A DNA stretch of 64,000 nt from Miltoncostaea sp050249835 (GTDB taxonomy: Bacteria; Actinomycetota; Thermoleophilia; Miltoncostaeales; Miltoncostaeaceae), in contig JBFWPT010000014.1 in the NCBI GenBank assembly GCA_050249835.1, forward strand, positions 1-64,000, read 5' to 3'. The number at the start of each line of letters is the position of its first letter. Position 1 is the stretch's first letter. Position numbers and translations under genes: made by a program. Shown here piece by piece: positions 55,441-63,541 of the stretch. A model generated the notes under the pieces. It was not told the DNA's origin. It did no database searches and worked only from the letters and a program-made list of their open reading frames with translations.

Positions 55441-56712
55441 TTAAGAGACGGAGTGCACCACCGAGGCCACCGGGGCCGAGCGGCAGAGCCAGGAGGGCAT
55501 GCCGAGGGACTCCGCGCCGCCGCCCTCGAGCCAGTCGAGGAGGCGGCCGGCGTCGGGGCCGGGGATGGCGGGGAAGGCGTTCCGGACGCCGGGCTCGTCC
55601 ACCCAGGCGGACGCGCCGTAGACAGACAGCGCGCCCAGCTCGGCGGGGTCGCCGGCGGGGGCGGTGAGCCAGCCGACGAAGGCGGCCTCGCCGTCCGTGA
55701 AGGGGTTCGGGGGCAGCGAGGCGCCGGCCGACTCGGCGGCCATCAGGGCGCGGCGGTAGAGGCGGCGCATCCGCGGCTCCAGGGCGAGGCCGCCGGCTAG
55801 GCGGTCCAGGCCGTACGGCTGCCGGCGAAGCTCGGCGTGGCCGCGCTGGAGCAGGCGGGCGCCGTAGTCGTCGCAGATCGCCTTGAGGTGGGGGTGCTCG
55901 TCCAGGCGGATGCGGGGGTCGGCGCCCTGGTACTTGCTCAGCAGGTCCGGGCGGGCCGGGTCGTAGCCCGAGAAGTGGAAGAACACGAGGGGCCGGCCGT
56001 CCACGGTCCAGTCGGCGCCGCCGCCGGGCAGGTCGGCGGGGGCGCGGCGGAAGTCCCGGACCGGCAGGTTCCAGTAGGCGACGTTCACCTCGGGCAGCCG
56101 CATCACGTGGTGGCGGAAGTACGCCGGCACGAGGTCGATCCACTTCTGGTCGACGAACAGCCCCTGCGCGGGGGCGTCGACGCAGTGGCGGGCGAGCCGC
56201 CCGGCCCACCAGTCCAGGAACGGGCCGCCGCCCGGGCCGACGGCCACGAAGCCCAGGTTGAACACGCCGCAGGCGAGGAACGCCGCCTCGTAGGGGTGCT
56301 TGCCGTCGTCCGGCAGCGGCACCGAGGTGTGCGGCGTCAGCACGATGTCCTCGGCCCGCGCCATCCGCTCGATCTCGTCGAGGGGGCGGAACACCAGGAT
56401 GTCCGGGTCGAGGTACACGACGGCCTCGCCGGTCGTGTCCAGCAGGTGGCGCATCAGGGTCGGCTTCACCGCCGTGGCGAGCTCCACGACCCCGTAGACC
56501 GTGGCCATCCGGTCGAACTCGTCCTGCGTGAATCCGGCGCCCGCCGGGGCCACGACGCGGATGCGGGGGTCGTCCGACTCGACGCGCTCGTCGCCCAGGT
56601 CGATCACCAGGATCGTGATGTCCCCCTCGGGGACGGCCTCCACCCAGGAGTCGGCGAGCGCCGAGGCCTGGGCGAGGTAGTTGCGCGCGACGATCGTGCA
56701 GGCGTGGATCAC
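55441..56712 (-). CDS. Nucleotide-sugar transferase-like glycosyltransferase (GT8-like)
   Basis: 423 residues. The N-terminal Rossmann part reads HACTIVARNYLAQASALADSWVEAVPEGDITILVIDLG, followed by YGVVELATAVKPTLMRHLLDTTGEAVVYLDPDILVFRPLDEI with a DPD metal site. Family: proteins annotated as glycosyl transferase family 8-like in surface polysaccharide clusters. The C-terminal half (PDGSADLLSKYQGADPRIRLDEHPHLKAICDDYGARLL-like) is typical of the same set. GTG 56712 overlaps the preceding GT stop as GTGA. Last gene of the sugar operon. Confidence 0.8.
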   Translation of the reverse strand: MIHACTIVARNYLAQASALADSWVEAVPEGDITILVIDLGDERVESDDPRIRVVAPAGAGFTQDEFDRMATVYGVVELATAVKPTLMRHLLDTTGEAVVYLDPDILVFRPLDEIERMARAEDIVLTPHTSVPLPDDGKHPYEAAFLACGVFNLGFVAVGPGGGPFLDWWAGRLARHCVDAPAQGLFVDQKWIDLVPAYFRHHVMRLPEVNVAYWNLPVRDFRRAPADLPGGGADWTVDGRPLVFFHFSGYDPARPDLLSKYQGADPRIRLDEHPHLKAICDDYGARLLQRGHAELRRQPYGLDRLAGGLALEPRMRRLYRRALMAAESAGASLPPNPFTDGEAAFVGWLTAPAGDPAELGALSVYGASAWVDEPGVRNAFPAIPGPDAGRLLDWLEGGGAESLGMPSWLCRSAPVASVVHSVS

Positions 56713-58676
56713 GCGGTCACCCCCGCCGTGGACGCGGCGGCGCGGCCGCCGAGGACGACCGCCTCCGGGACCAGCACGGGGGCGATCGCCGCCCCCGCCC
56801 GCAGCGCCGGCAGGGACGCCAGGACGCAGACCTCGGCCCCGGTGCCGCCCTCGACGCGCGGCGCCACGGCCGCGACGCCGGGCCGCGCGAGCGCCGCGCG
56901 CAGCGGATCGAGCCACCCCGGCGTGAGCATGACGTCGGCCGTCACCAGCAGCACCGCCTCGCCCTGGGCCACGGCGACGCCCTCCGGCCAGCAGGCCGCG
57001 GGGCCCGCGGGCGCCTCGCGGCGCACCACCCGCAGGTCGCCGCCGAGCCCGGCGAGCAGGTCCGCCGTCCCGTCGCGGGAGCCGTCGTCGATCACGACGG
57101 CGGTCACGTCGTCCACGTCGCCGCAGGTGGCGACGGCGGACGCGATGAGCCTCTCCAGCCCGTCGCGCTGGTCGGCGGCGTGGATCACGACCGTAAGGCC
57201 CCGGTGGGGGTCGCGCGGGAACGCGTCGGCGCCCCGGGCGACGGCGACCTGCGGCGGGATCGCCATCCCCGACGCCTCGTGCAGGGACAGCAGGAACGCG
57301 TCCTCGCTCAGCGTCTCGGGGGTCGTGGAGATGTGGGCGGGCGCGGCCTCCGGGCAGGCGGCCCGGCCGGCCGCGCGGCTGTAGGCGTCCTCGAGCCCGC
57401 CGGTCCACGCGGAGGCGTCGGCCATCGCCTCCACGGCGGCGGCCGCCTGCGTCCCCAGCCGGCGCCGCTCCGCCGGGCCGCGCACCAGGCGCTCCAGCGC
57501 GGCCGCGTACGCCTCGGGGGTCGCGGCCCGGATGTGGGCCTCGCCCAGGGCGGGCTCGTCGATGTCGTAGGTCGCGGCCTGGGGGCGGGGCGGCTGGTGG
57601 CTCACCACGCACATCCCGGCGGCGGCGGCCTCCAGGGCCGCGGTCAGCGACGAGCACGGGTAGGCGTCCAGGAAGACGTCCCCGGCGGCGAGCACGGGAG
57701 CCGTGTCATCCAGGATGCCCAGCGCGCGCACGCGGCCGCCGGTCGCGGCGCGGGCGGCGGCCCAGGGGCCGTCGTCCGACGGGCCGGCGGCGATCAGCAC
57801 CGCCTGCGGCAGCGCCTCCAGCACCGGCGTCACCAGGTCGAGCAGGCCGATGTCGTCGATGCGCTCCAGCTTGTAGGCCGACGCGACCACGAGCAGGGCG
57901 CAGTCGTCGTCGCGCAGCCCCAGGGCGGCGCGGGCGGCGGCGCGGTCGGCGGGCCGCGCGGGCGGCTCCACCGGCACGGGCAGCAGCGCGGTGCGGAGCG
58001 GCGAGACCCCGCGGCGGGCGACGGCCATCGCCGAGGCGGCGGGGCGGCCGCTGACCACCAGGTCGGCGACGTCGGCGCCCAGCCAGAAGCAGTGGTCCGC
58101 GTGGTTCACGTGCAGCACGGGCGGGCGCTCGCGCCGGTCGGCCAGCGCGAGGGCCGTCGCCGTCTCGAAGGGATGGACGTGCAGCACCACGGTGTCGTGG
58201 GCGTCGACCATCGCCGCCAGCGACCGCGCGCGGGCCACCGCATCGTGGCCCTCGACGTCCCGCACCGTGCCGCCTCGGGCGGCGACGGCATCGGCGATCG
58301 CGGCGGGCACCGGCCCGCGCTGGCGGGTGAGGGCGAGCGTCGGCACGCGGGCCGCGTCGCGCTCGATCCAGCGGCGCGCCATGCGCGAGTGGCCGCCCAC
58401 CCCGGACACCTCGGTCGCGACGTGCAGCACGCGCTCGGGGCCCGGCTCGCGCTCGCGCGGGGCGCGCGGGCACACCACGACGCCCACGGACCGCAGCGCC
58501 GCGTCGATGACCGGGCTCGCCACGGCGCCCGTCGGGCTGTGCCAGGCGTGGTCCCCGGCGATCTGCGCCCAGGCGGCGGCCATCGCGACGTCGCCGTCGG
58601 CGACGAGGCCCAGGATCTGCTCCTCCCACGCGGCCAGGGAGGCCCCGTGCGCGGCGACGCGCGCGCCCGCGCTCAT
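56709..58676 (-). CDS. Bifunctional GT4-GT2 glycosyltransferase
   Basis: 655 residues. The first ~420 are GT4-like: VLHVATEVSGVGGHSRMARRWIER, HCFWLGADVADLVVSGRPAAS, VVASAYKLERIDDIGLLDLVTPVLEALPQAVLIAAGPSDDG, DVFLDAYPCSSLTAALEAAAAGMCVVSHQPPR. From about 500 is a GT2 domain: LTVVIHAADQRDGLERLIASAVATCGDVDDVTAVVIDDGSRDGTADLLAGLGG and AVLLVTADVMLTPGWLDPLRAAL. The fusion would add two sugars in sequence or control transfer. ATG 58676 overlaps the methyltransferase stop as ATGA. Confidence 0.83.
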   Translation of the reverse strand: MSAGARVAAHGASLAAWEEQILGLVADGDVAMAAAWAQIAGDHAWHSPTGAVASPVIDAALRSVGVVVCPRAPREREPGPERVLHVATEVSGVGGHSRMARRWIERDAARVPTLALTRQRGPVPAAIADAVAARGGTVRDVEGHDAVARARSLAAMVDAHDTVVLHVHPFETATALALADRRERPPVLHVNHADHCFWLGADVADLVVSGRPAASAMAVARRGVSPLRTALLPVPVEPPARPADRAAARAALGLRDDDCALLVVASAYKLERIDDIGLLDLVTPVLEALPQAVLIAAGPSDDGPWAAARAATGGRVRALGILDDTAPVLAAGDVFLDAYPCSSLTAALEAAAAGMCVVSHQPPRPQAATYDIDEPALGEAHIRAATPEAYAAALERLVRGPAERRRLGTQAAAAVEAMADASAWTGGLEDAYSRAAGRAACPEAAPAHISTTPETLSEDAFLLSLHEASGMAIPPQVAVARGADAFPRDPHRGLTVVIHAADQRDGLERLIASAVATCGDVDDVTAVVIDDGSRDGTADLLAGLGGDLRVVRREAPAGPAACWPEGVAVAQGEAVLLVTADVMLTPGWLDPLRAALARPGVAAVAPRVEGGTGAEVCVLASLPALRAGAAIAPVLVPEAVVLGGRAAASTAGVTA

Positions 58677-59404
58677 GCGGCCGGCACCGCCCGCACGCCG
58701 ATGTTCGCCAGCAGGTCCGCCGGCAGCTCGGGGCTGATCGCGGTCAGGGCGTCCATCAGTGCCGGCGGCCAGTCGAGCATCATCGAGTTCGGGACCGTCT
58801 TGAGGGTGAACCCGAAGCGCTCGGCGACGGTGAAGCCCGCGGCGGCGAGGTCCGCCTCCAGGGTGTCGAAGCCGTAGACGCGCAGGTGGCCGACCAGGCC
58901 GTCGCGCGCCGACAGGTCGTCGCGGCGGCCCTGCAGCCCCATCTCGACCGCCAGCCGGCGGTGCAGGGAGTCCTTGTTCGGCACCACCACCACGAGCGCG
59001 CCGCCGGGGGCGAGCCACCCGCGCACGCGCTCCATGAGCGACGACGGCTCGTCCACGTGCTCCATGACGTGCAGCGCCAGCACGGCGTCGTACACCGGGC
59101 CGGGGGCGAAGTCCTCGAACATCCCCTCGTGCACGACCAGGCCGGGGTGCTCGGCGCGGGCGCGCTCCGCCAGCAGCGGCGAGCCCTCCACCACCTCGGC
59201 GGCCATGCCGCGGCCGAGCAGCTCGCCGGCCATCTCGCCCGTGCCGTAGCCCATGTCCAGCACGCGGCGGGCGGACCCGGCCGCGGCGGCGATGCGCGGG
59301 GCCGAGAGGCGCTGGGCGCGCTCCTCGATGTCGATGTCGTCGACCTCGTCGCTGAGGTAGTAGGTCCGGGCGTAGCGGTCGAGCGCCGCGGGGGTCAGGG
59401 TCAC
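58673..59404 (-). CDS. Class I SAM-dependent methyltransferase
   Basis: 243 residues with motif I VLDMGYGTGEMAGELLGRG (49-67), motif II-type YDAVLALHVMEHVDEPSSLMERVRGWLAPGGALVVVVPNKDS. In a sugar cluster it is likely a sugar or lipid O-methyltransferase. GTG 59404 overlaps the oxidoreductase stop as GTGA. Substrate not predictable. Confidence 0.87.
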   Translation of the reverse strand: MTLTPAALDRYARTYYLSDEVDDIDIEERAQRLSAPRIAAAAGSARRVLDMGYGTGEMAGELLGRGMAAEVVEGSPLLAERARAEHPGLVVHEGMFEDFAPGPVYDAVLALHVMEHVDEPSSLMERVRGWLAPGGALVVVVPNKDSLHRRLAVEMGLQGRRDDLSARDGLVGHLRVYGFDTLEADLAAAGFTVAERFGFTLKTVPNSMMLDWPPALMDALTAISPELPADLLANIGVRAVPAA

Positions 59405-60783
59405 CGGGTCGCCTCCTCGGCGCGCAGGCCCTGCACGACCTGCTCGTTGAACGAATCCGCGCCGAAGGCGCTGGCGCCCCCGACGATCTCGGCGGGCAGG
59501 TCGGCGCCCACCAGCTCGGCGCGCGCCGCCTGGAACGCCCGCAGCGCCGCCCGGGAGGGGTCCGGGGCGCCCGGGCCGATCAGGTGGTGCACCAGCTCCA
59601 CCGGCGCGCCCTCGCGCACCAGGCCGGTGCCGTGCAGCGACGTGCGGACCGCCGCCTCCACGCCCTCGGGGGTGGTGTCGTGGCGCAGCTCCAGCACCAG
59701 GAGGCGCCGGCCCGGCACGCCGGCCTCGCCCGCGCTGATGCGGAACGCCGGGATCTCCGGGTCGGGCGCGTGCAGCAGGCTGGGCGCCGCGAGCAGGTCG
59801 GCCTCGTCCACCTCCGCCCAGGCGAGCGCCATCGGCACCCGGCCGGGCCGGTAGGAGACGCCCACGGCCCGGAACAGCTCGTCGGCCCCCACGCCGATGA
59901 CCGGCCGGTGCGCCCGGCGCACGAGCCCGCCCTCGAAGTGCATCTCCACGGCCCCGCCGGCGGTGCGGACGGCCGACTCGAGCGGGCCGACCGGCGTGAT
60001 CGTCACGCGCGGCGACACCTGGACGCGGGCGATGAGGGCCTCCACGACGTCACCCATCCCGCCGGGCTCGACGGTGTGGAACGGGCGGCGGGGGCGGTAG
60101 CCGGTGGGCAGGCCCGCCGCGGCGCGCTCGACCGTGGCCGGGTGGAAGAGCGGCATCCAGACCTTGCGCCGCAGGGCCGCCGGCACGATCCGGGCGCCGC
60201 CCGGGTGGATCTTGGCGCACATCGGCGCGATGAAGCGGCGGTGGAAGGTGGACCCGTGGTTCGTGCGCGACGCCTCCTCGAGGGTGCACGCGAGCAGGTC
60301 GCGTCCGTCTCCCAGCACGCCGGCGTCCCCGCCGGCGCGGCGGGCGGCGCCGGCCTCGGCGACGGTGCGCGTGGCCTCGGCCTCGCCCATCACCTCGCGC
60401 AGCCCGTCGAGGTCGACCGTGAAGTAGATGTCGTCGCGGATGCGCCCGTCGAGCGCCATCGCCGGGCGGTCCACCTCGCTCAGCCGGCCGTTGACGAGGC
60501 CCTCCACCCACTCCGCCACGAGCCGCACGTACGGGGCGTGGGCGCTCGGGCCCGGCCGGTAGGCGGCGAGCGGCGGCGGCGGCGCGGCGTCCTCGCGGTC
60601 GAGCTCCAGCAGGCGGACGCCCACGCCGAGACGGCGGCCGCGGACCTCCAGCGGGCGGAAGCCCCCGCCCACGCCGCGGCGCGGCAGCAGGAGCTCCACC
60701 GGGCGGTCGTTGCGCAGGGCCGCGTCGGCGGCGGCGAGCGCGGCGACGGAGCCGCCCGCGACGAGGAGGGGCTCAGCGCGCAC
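59401..60783 (-). CDS. FAD/NAD(P)-binding Rossmann oxidoreductase (amine oxidase/UGM-like)
   Basis: 460 residues. Starts with a degenerate Rossmann motif LVAGGSVAALAAADAALRNDRPVELLLPRRGVGGGFRPLEVRGRRLGVG (7-55) in which GxGxxG is reduced to GGSVAAL. Further parts (FIAPMCAKIHPGGARIVPAALRRKVWMPLFHP; PGGMGDVVEALIARVQ; VGADELFRAVG) resemble the flavin amine oxidase/UDP-galactopyranose mutase superfamily. Role in the cluster could be sugar ring or C-position oxidation. Loss of a Gly may mean weak FAD binding. Overlaps the methyltransferase gene by 11 bases. Confidence 0.65.
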   Translation of the reverse strand: MRAEPLLVAGGSVAALAAADAALRNDRPVELLLPRRGVGGGFRPLEVRGRRLGVGVRLLELDREDAAPPPPLAAYRPGPSAHAPYVRLVAEWVEGLVNGRLSEVDRPAMALDGRIRDDIYFTVDLDGLREVMGEAEATRTVAEAGAARRAGGDAGVLGDGRDLLACTLEEASRTNHGSTFHRRFIAPMCAKIHPGGARIVPAALRRKVWMPLFHPATVERAAAGLPTGYRPRRPFHTVEPGGMGDVVEALIARVQVSPRVTITPVGPLESAVRTAGGAVEMHFEGGLVRRAHRPVIGVGADELFRAVGVSYRPGRVPMALAWAEVDEADLLAAPSLLHAPDPEIPAFRISAGEAGVPGRRLLVLELRHDTTPEGVEAAVRTSLHGTGLVREGAPVELVHHLIGPGAPDPSRAALRAFQAARAELVGADLPAEIVGGASAFGADSFNEQVVQGLRAEEATR

Positions 60784-61489
60784 GGAGCACCAGGTAGGTC
60801 ATCGCGCAGTGGTCCGGCAGGTGCCGGGCGGCGCGCTCCATCCCGTCGAGCACGTCGGCGGGGAGGGCCTCCATCAGCGCGTTGGGCAGCGGCTTCAGCA
60901 TCACTCCCTCGCGGGCGACGGTGGCGAGGCCGGCGGCCCATGCCATGTCCATCAGGGCCCGCGCGTCCCACATGCCGCGGGTGGCGTAGCGGCGGCCGTT
61001 GTCGGAGACGACGCCGGCGTCCTCGATGAGGCCCATCTCCACGGCCACGAGACGGTGGATCGACTGCGGGTTCTGCAGGGAGACGTGCACGAGGCCGCCC
61101 GGAGCCAGCAGCGCGGCGGCGCGGCGCAGCAGGTCCCCGGGGTCGGTCACCTCGTGCAGCAGGCTGCAGGCGAGCACGTGGTCGAACCCGTCACCGGCGA
61201 GCGCCTCCCAGCCGGGTCCGTCGAGGGCGGCGCGCTCGAACCGTGCGCCGGGCAGCGCCCGCGCGCGGGCGCGGTCGAGGTAGGCGTCCGAGTGGTCGAG
61301 GCCGGTCACGACGGCGCCGGCCTCCGCCAGAACCGCGGTCATGAGGCCGGTCGCGCAGCCGAGCTCCAGCACGCGCTCGCCCGGGGCGACGCGCGTGACC
61401 ACGCGGGCGCCGGTGGCCCGCGTGTAGCGGCTGTCGAAGTCGGCGTCCGGGTCGTAGACGGCGGAGTAGTCGCGGGCCGCGGTCGTCAC
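60773..61489 (-). CDS. Class I SAM-dependent methyltransferase
   Basis: 238 residues: VAPGERVLELGCATGLMTAVLAEAGAVVTGLDHSDAYLDRARARALPG (33-80) motif I and II, FDHVLACSLLHEVTDPGDLLRRAAALLAPGGLVHVSLQNPQS motif IV to VI. Second methyltransferase of the cluster, of similar size to the one at 58673; the two differ in sequence. GTG 61489 overlaps the GNAT stop as GTGA. Confidence 0.87.
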   Translation of the reverse strand: MTTAARDYSAVYDPDADFDSRYTRATGARVVTRVAPGERVLELGCATGLMTAVLAEAGAVVTGLDHSDAYLDRARARALPGARFERAALDGPGWEALAGDGFDHVLACSLLHEVTDPGDLLRRAAALLAPGGLVHVSLQNPQSIHRLVAVEMGLIEDAGVVSDNGRRYATRGMWDARALMDMAWAAGLATVAREGVMLKPLPNALMEALPADVLDGMERAARHLPDHCAMTYLVLRAR

Positions 61490-62421
61490 GGCGCCGTCCT
61501 CTCCAGGTCGAGGCGCAGGCTCTCCCGCGCGCCGACGCTGCGCTTGAACTGGATGAGCCCCTGGTCGGGGACCCCGCCGATGCTCGACGGCCCGAGGTCC
61601 AGGGTGCGCACGCCGTCGGCGATGCAGCGCTCCACCAGCAGGTGGGCGAGCACGTTCATCGGGGAGCGCGGCAGCGCGTGGGCCGCGTCGCCCCAGTAGA
61701 CGACGAGATCGTGGCCGGGAAGGACCCGGTAGACGAGCGCCGCGGCGCACACGGCGCCGTCGTGCTCCAGCGCGTACATGCGGACCCGGCCCGGGAACGC
61801 GTCCCGGGCGCGCAGGGTGTAGTCGAGCGGCAGGGCGAGCGCGCGCCCCTTGGCCGCCCGGTTGGCCGCGAGGACGGCGTAGGCGCGGGCCCAGGCGACG
61901 TCGTCCGCGGCCGGCAGGAGGCGGAAGGGCTCCCGGAGGGCGTGGCGCACGGCCCGGCGGGCCGGCGAGCGCAGGGCGGCCAGGTAGTCGTCCGGCCCGG
62001 AGAAGGGCGCGAGGTCGATGTGGAGGCTCAGCTCGCAGCCGCGCACCGTGAAGCCCAGCCCGAGCAGCGCGAACTGCACCGCGACCTCGGAGCCCGAGTA
62101 GTGGGCCGGGCGGGCGGTGACGCGGATCGTGCGGACGCCCTCGGCGGTGAGCTCCGCGACCGCGCCCTCCAGGGCGGCGCGCACGGTGGCGGCGGCCTCG
62201 GCGTCGCGGGCGAAGTCCGGGCCGCCGAACGGCGCCGAGTGGCCCGAGTGGAAGCGGTCGCCCTGGATCACGCCCACCAGGGAGCCCGCGAGCCGGTCGC
62301 CCTCGTGGTGGTCGATGCGGCGCAGGGTCTGGCCGGCGCGCAGGTTGAGCGCGTGGAAGCCCTCGGTGGAGAACAGGGCGAGGTGGTCGGAGGCCGGGGC
62401 GGCGGTGGCGAGCTCAGGCAC
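61486..62421 (-). CDS. GNAT/FemAB-type acyltransferase
   Basis: 311 residues in a double-GNAT arrangement resembling FemAB/FemX and BioF2-like acetyltransferases: FHALNLRAGQTLRRIDHHEGDRLAGSLVGVIQGDRFHSGHSAPFGG, VQFALLGLGFTVRGCELSLHIDLAPF, and MYALEHDGAVCAAALVYRVLPGHDLVVYWGDAAHALPRSPMNVLAHLLVERCIADGVRTLDLGPSSIGGVPDQGLIQFKRSVG. Likely acylates the amino sugar made by the neighbours (inference). GTG 62421; overlaps the aminotransferase end by 8 bases. Confidence 0.78.
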   Translation of the reverse strand: MPELATAAPASDHLALFSTEGFHALNLRAGQTLRRIDHHEGDRLAGSLVGVIQGDRFHSGHSAPFGGPDFARDAEAAATVRAALEGAVAELTAEGVRTIRVTARPAHYSGSEVAVQFALLGLGFTVRGCELSLHIDLAPFSGPDDYLAALRSPARRAVRHALREPFRLLPAADDVAWARAYAVLAANRAAKGRALALPLDYTLRARDAFPGRVRMYALEHDGAVCAAALVYRVLPGHDLVVYWGDAAHALPRSPMNVLAHLLVERCIADGVRTLDLGPSSIGGVPDQGLIQFKRSVGARESLRLDLERTAP

Positions 62422-63541
62422 CGGCGTCCACCACGTCGCGGACGGAGGCGATCACGTGCTCGACGTCGCCCGGGGCGAGCTGGGGGCCCATCGGCAGCGA
62501 CAGCGTCTCGCGCGCCAGGCGCTCGGCGATCGGCAGCGCGCCCTCCCCCAGCCCCATGTCGGCGTACGCGCCGGAGAGGTGGGGCGGCGTGGGGTAGTGC
62601 ATCAGCGTGCCCACCCCGCGCTCGGCGAGAGCGGCGGCCAGGGCGTCGCGCCCGGGCGCGTGGACGGCGTAGACGTGCCAGGCGTGCGTCATCCCCTCCG
62701 GCGTCCACGGCAGCCGCAGGCCGGTGCCGGCGAGCCCGTCGGCATAGCGGGCGGCGATGGCGGCGCGCCGTGCGTTCCAGGCGTCCAGGTGCTCCAGGCG
62801 GACGCGCAGCATCGCCGCCTGCAGCTCGTCGAGCCGCGAGTTGAGGCCCCGCTCGTCGTGGACGTACTTGCGGCGCGAGCCGTAGTTGCGCAGCGAGCGC
62901 AGCCGGTCGGCGAGGGCGTCGTCGTCGGTGGTGACCGCGCCCCCGTCCCCGACGGCGCCGAGGTTCTTGGTGGGGTAGAAGCTCCAGGCCCCCGCCGTGC
63001 CGAGAGCGCCCGCGCGGCGGCCGCCGACGGCGGCGCCGTGGGCCTGGGCCGCGTCCTCCAGCACGGGCAGCCCGTGGCGGGCCGCGAAGGCCGTCACCGC
63101 GTCCATGTCCGCGGGCAGGCCGTAGAGGTGCACCGGGAGCACCGCGCGCGTGCGCGCGGTGCGGGCGTCCTCCAGGCGGTCCGGGTCGATGTTCCCCGTG
63201 GCCGGGTCGGGCTCCACCGGCACCGGCGTCGCGCCGGCGCGGCTCACCGCGAGCCAGGTGGCGATGTAGGTGTTGGAGGGGACGAGCACCTCGTCGCCCG
63301 GCCCGATCCCCATCGCGAGGAGGGCCAGGTGCAGCGCGTCCAGGCCGGAGCCCACGCCCACGCAGTGGCGGGTGCCCGCCCAGGCCGCGAACTCGGCCTC
63401 GAAGGCCTCCACCTCGGGCCCGAGCACGTACCAGCCGCTCGACAGCACGCGCAGCGCGGCGGCGTCGAGTTCGGCGGCCAGCTCCCGGTGCGCGGGCAGC
63501 AGGTCGAGGAAGGGCACCCGCGGGGGTGCGCCGGTGGTCAC
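62414..63541 (-). CDS. DegT/DnrJ/EryC1-family sugar aminotransferase (FdtB/QdtB-like)
   Basis: PLP-dependent aminotransferase, 375 residues, that installs an amino group at C3 of a dTDP-keto sugar. PLP motif KNLGAVGDGGAV (lysine at about residue 187, in FYPTKNLGAVGDGG); also VPFLDLLPAHRELAAELDAAALRVLSSGWYVLGPEVEAFEAEFAAW, HCVGVGSGLDALHLALLAMGIGPGDEVLVPSNTYIATWLAVSRAGATPVPVEPD and VLEDAAQAHGA. Paired with the ketoisomerase gene, so product dTDP-3-amino-3,6-dideoxyhexose is likely. GTG 63541 overlaps its neighbour as GTGA. Confidence 0.88.
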   Translation of the reverse strand: MTTGAPPRVPFLDLLPAHRELAAELDAAALRVLSSGWYVLGPEVEAFEAEFAAWAGTRHCVGVGSGLDALHLALLAMGIGPGDEVLVPSNTYIATWLAVSRAGATPVPVEPDPATGNIDPDRLEDARTARTRAVLPVHLYGLPADMDAVTAFAARHGLPVLEDAAQAHGAAVGGRRAGALGTAGAWSFYPTKNLGAVGDGGAVTTDDDALADRLRSLRNYGSRRKYVHDERGLNSRLDELQAAMLRVRLEHLDAWNARRAAIAARYADGLAGTGLRLPWTPEGMTHAWHVYAVHAPGRDALAAALAERGVGTLMHYPTPPHLSGAYADMGLGEGALPIAERLARETLSLPMGPQLAPGDVEHVIASVRDVVDAGA

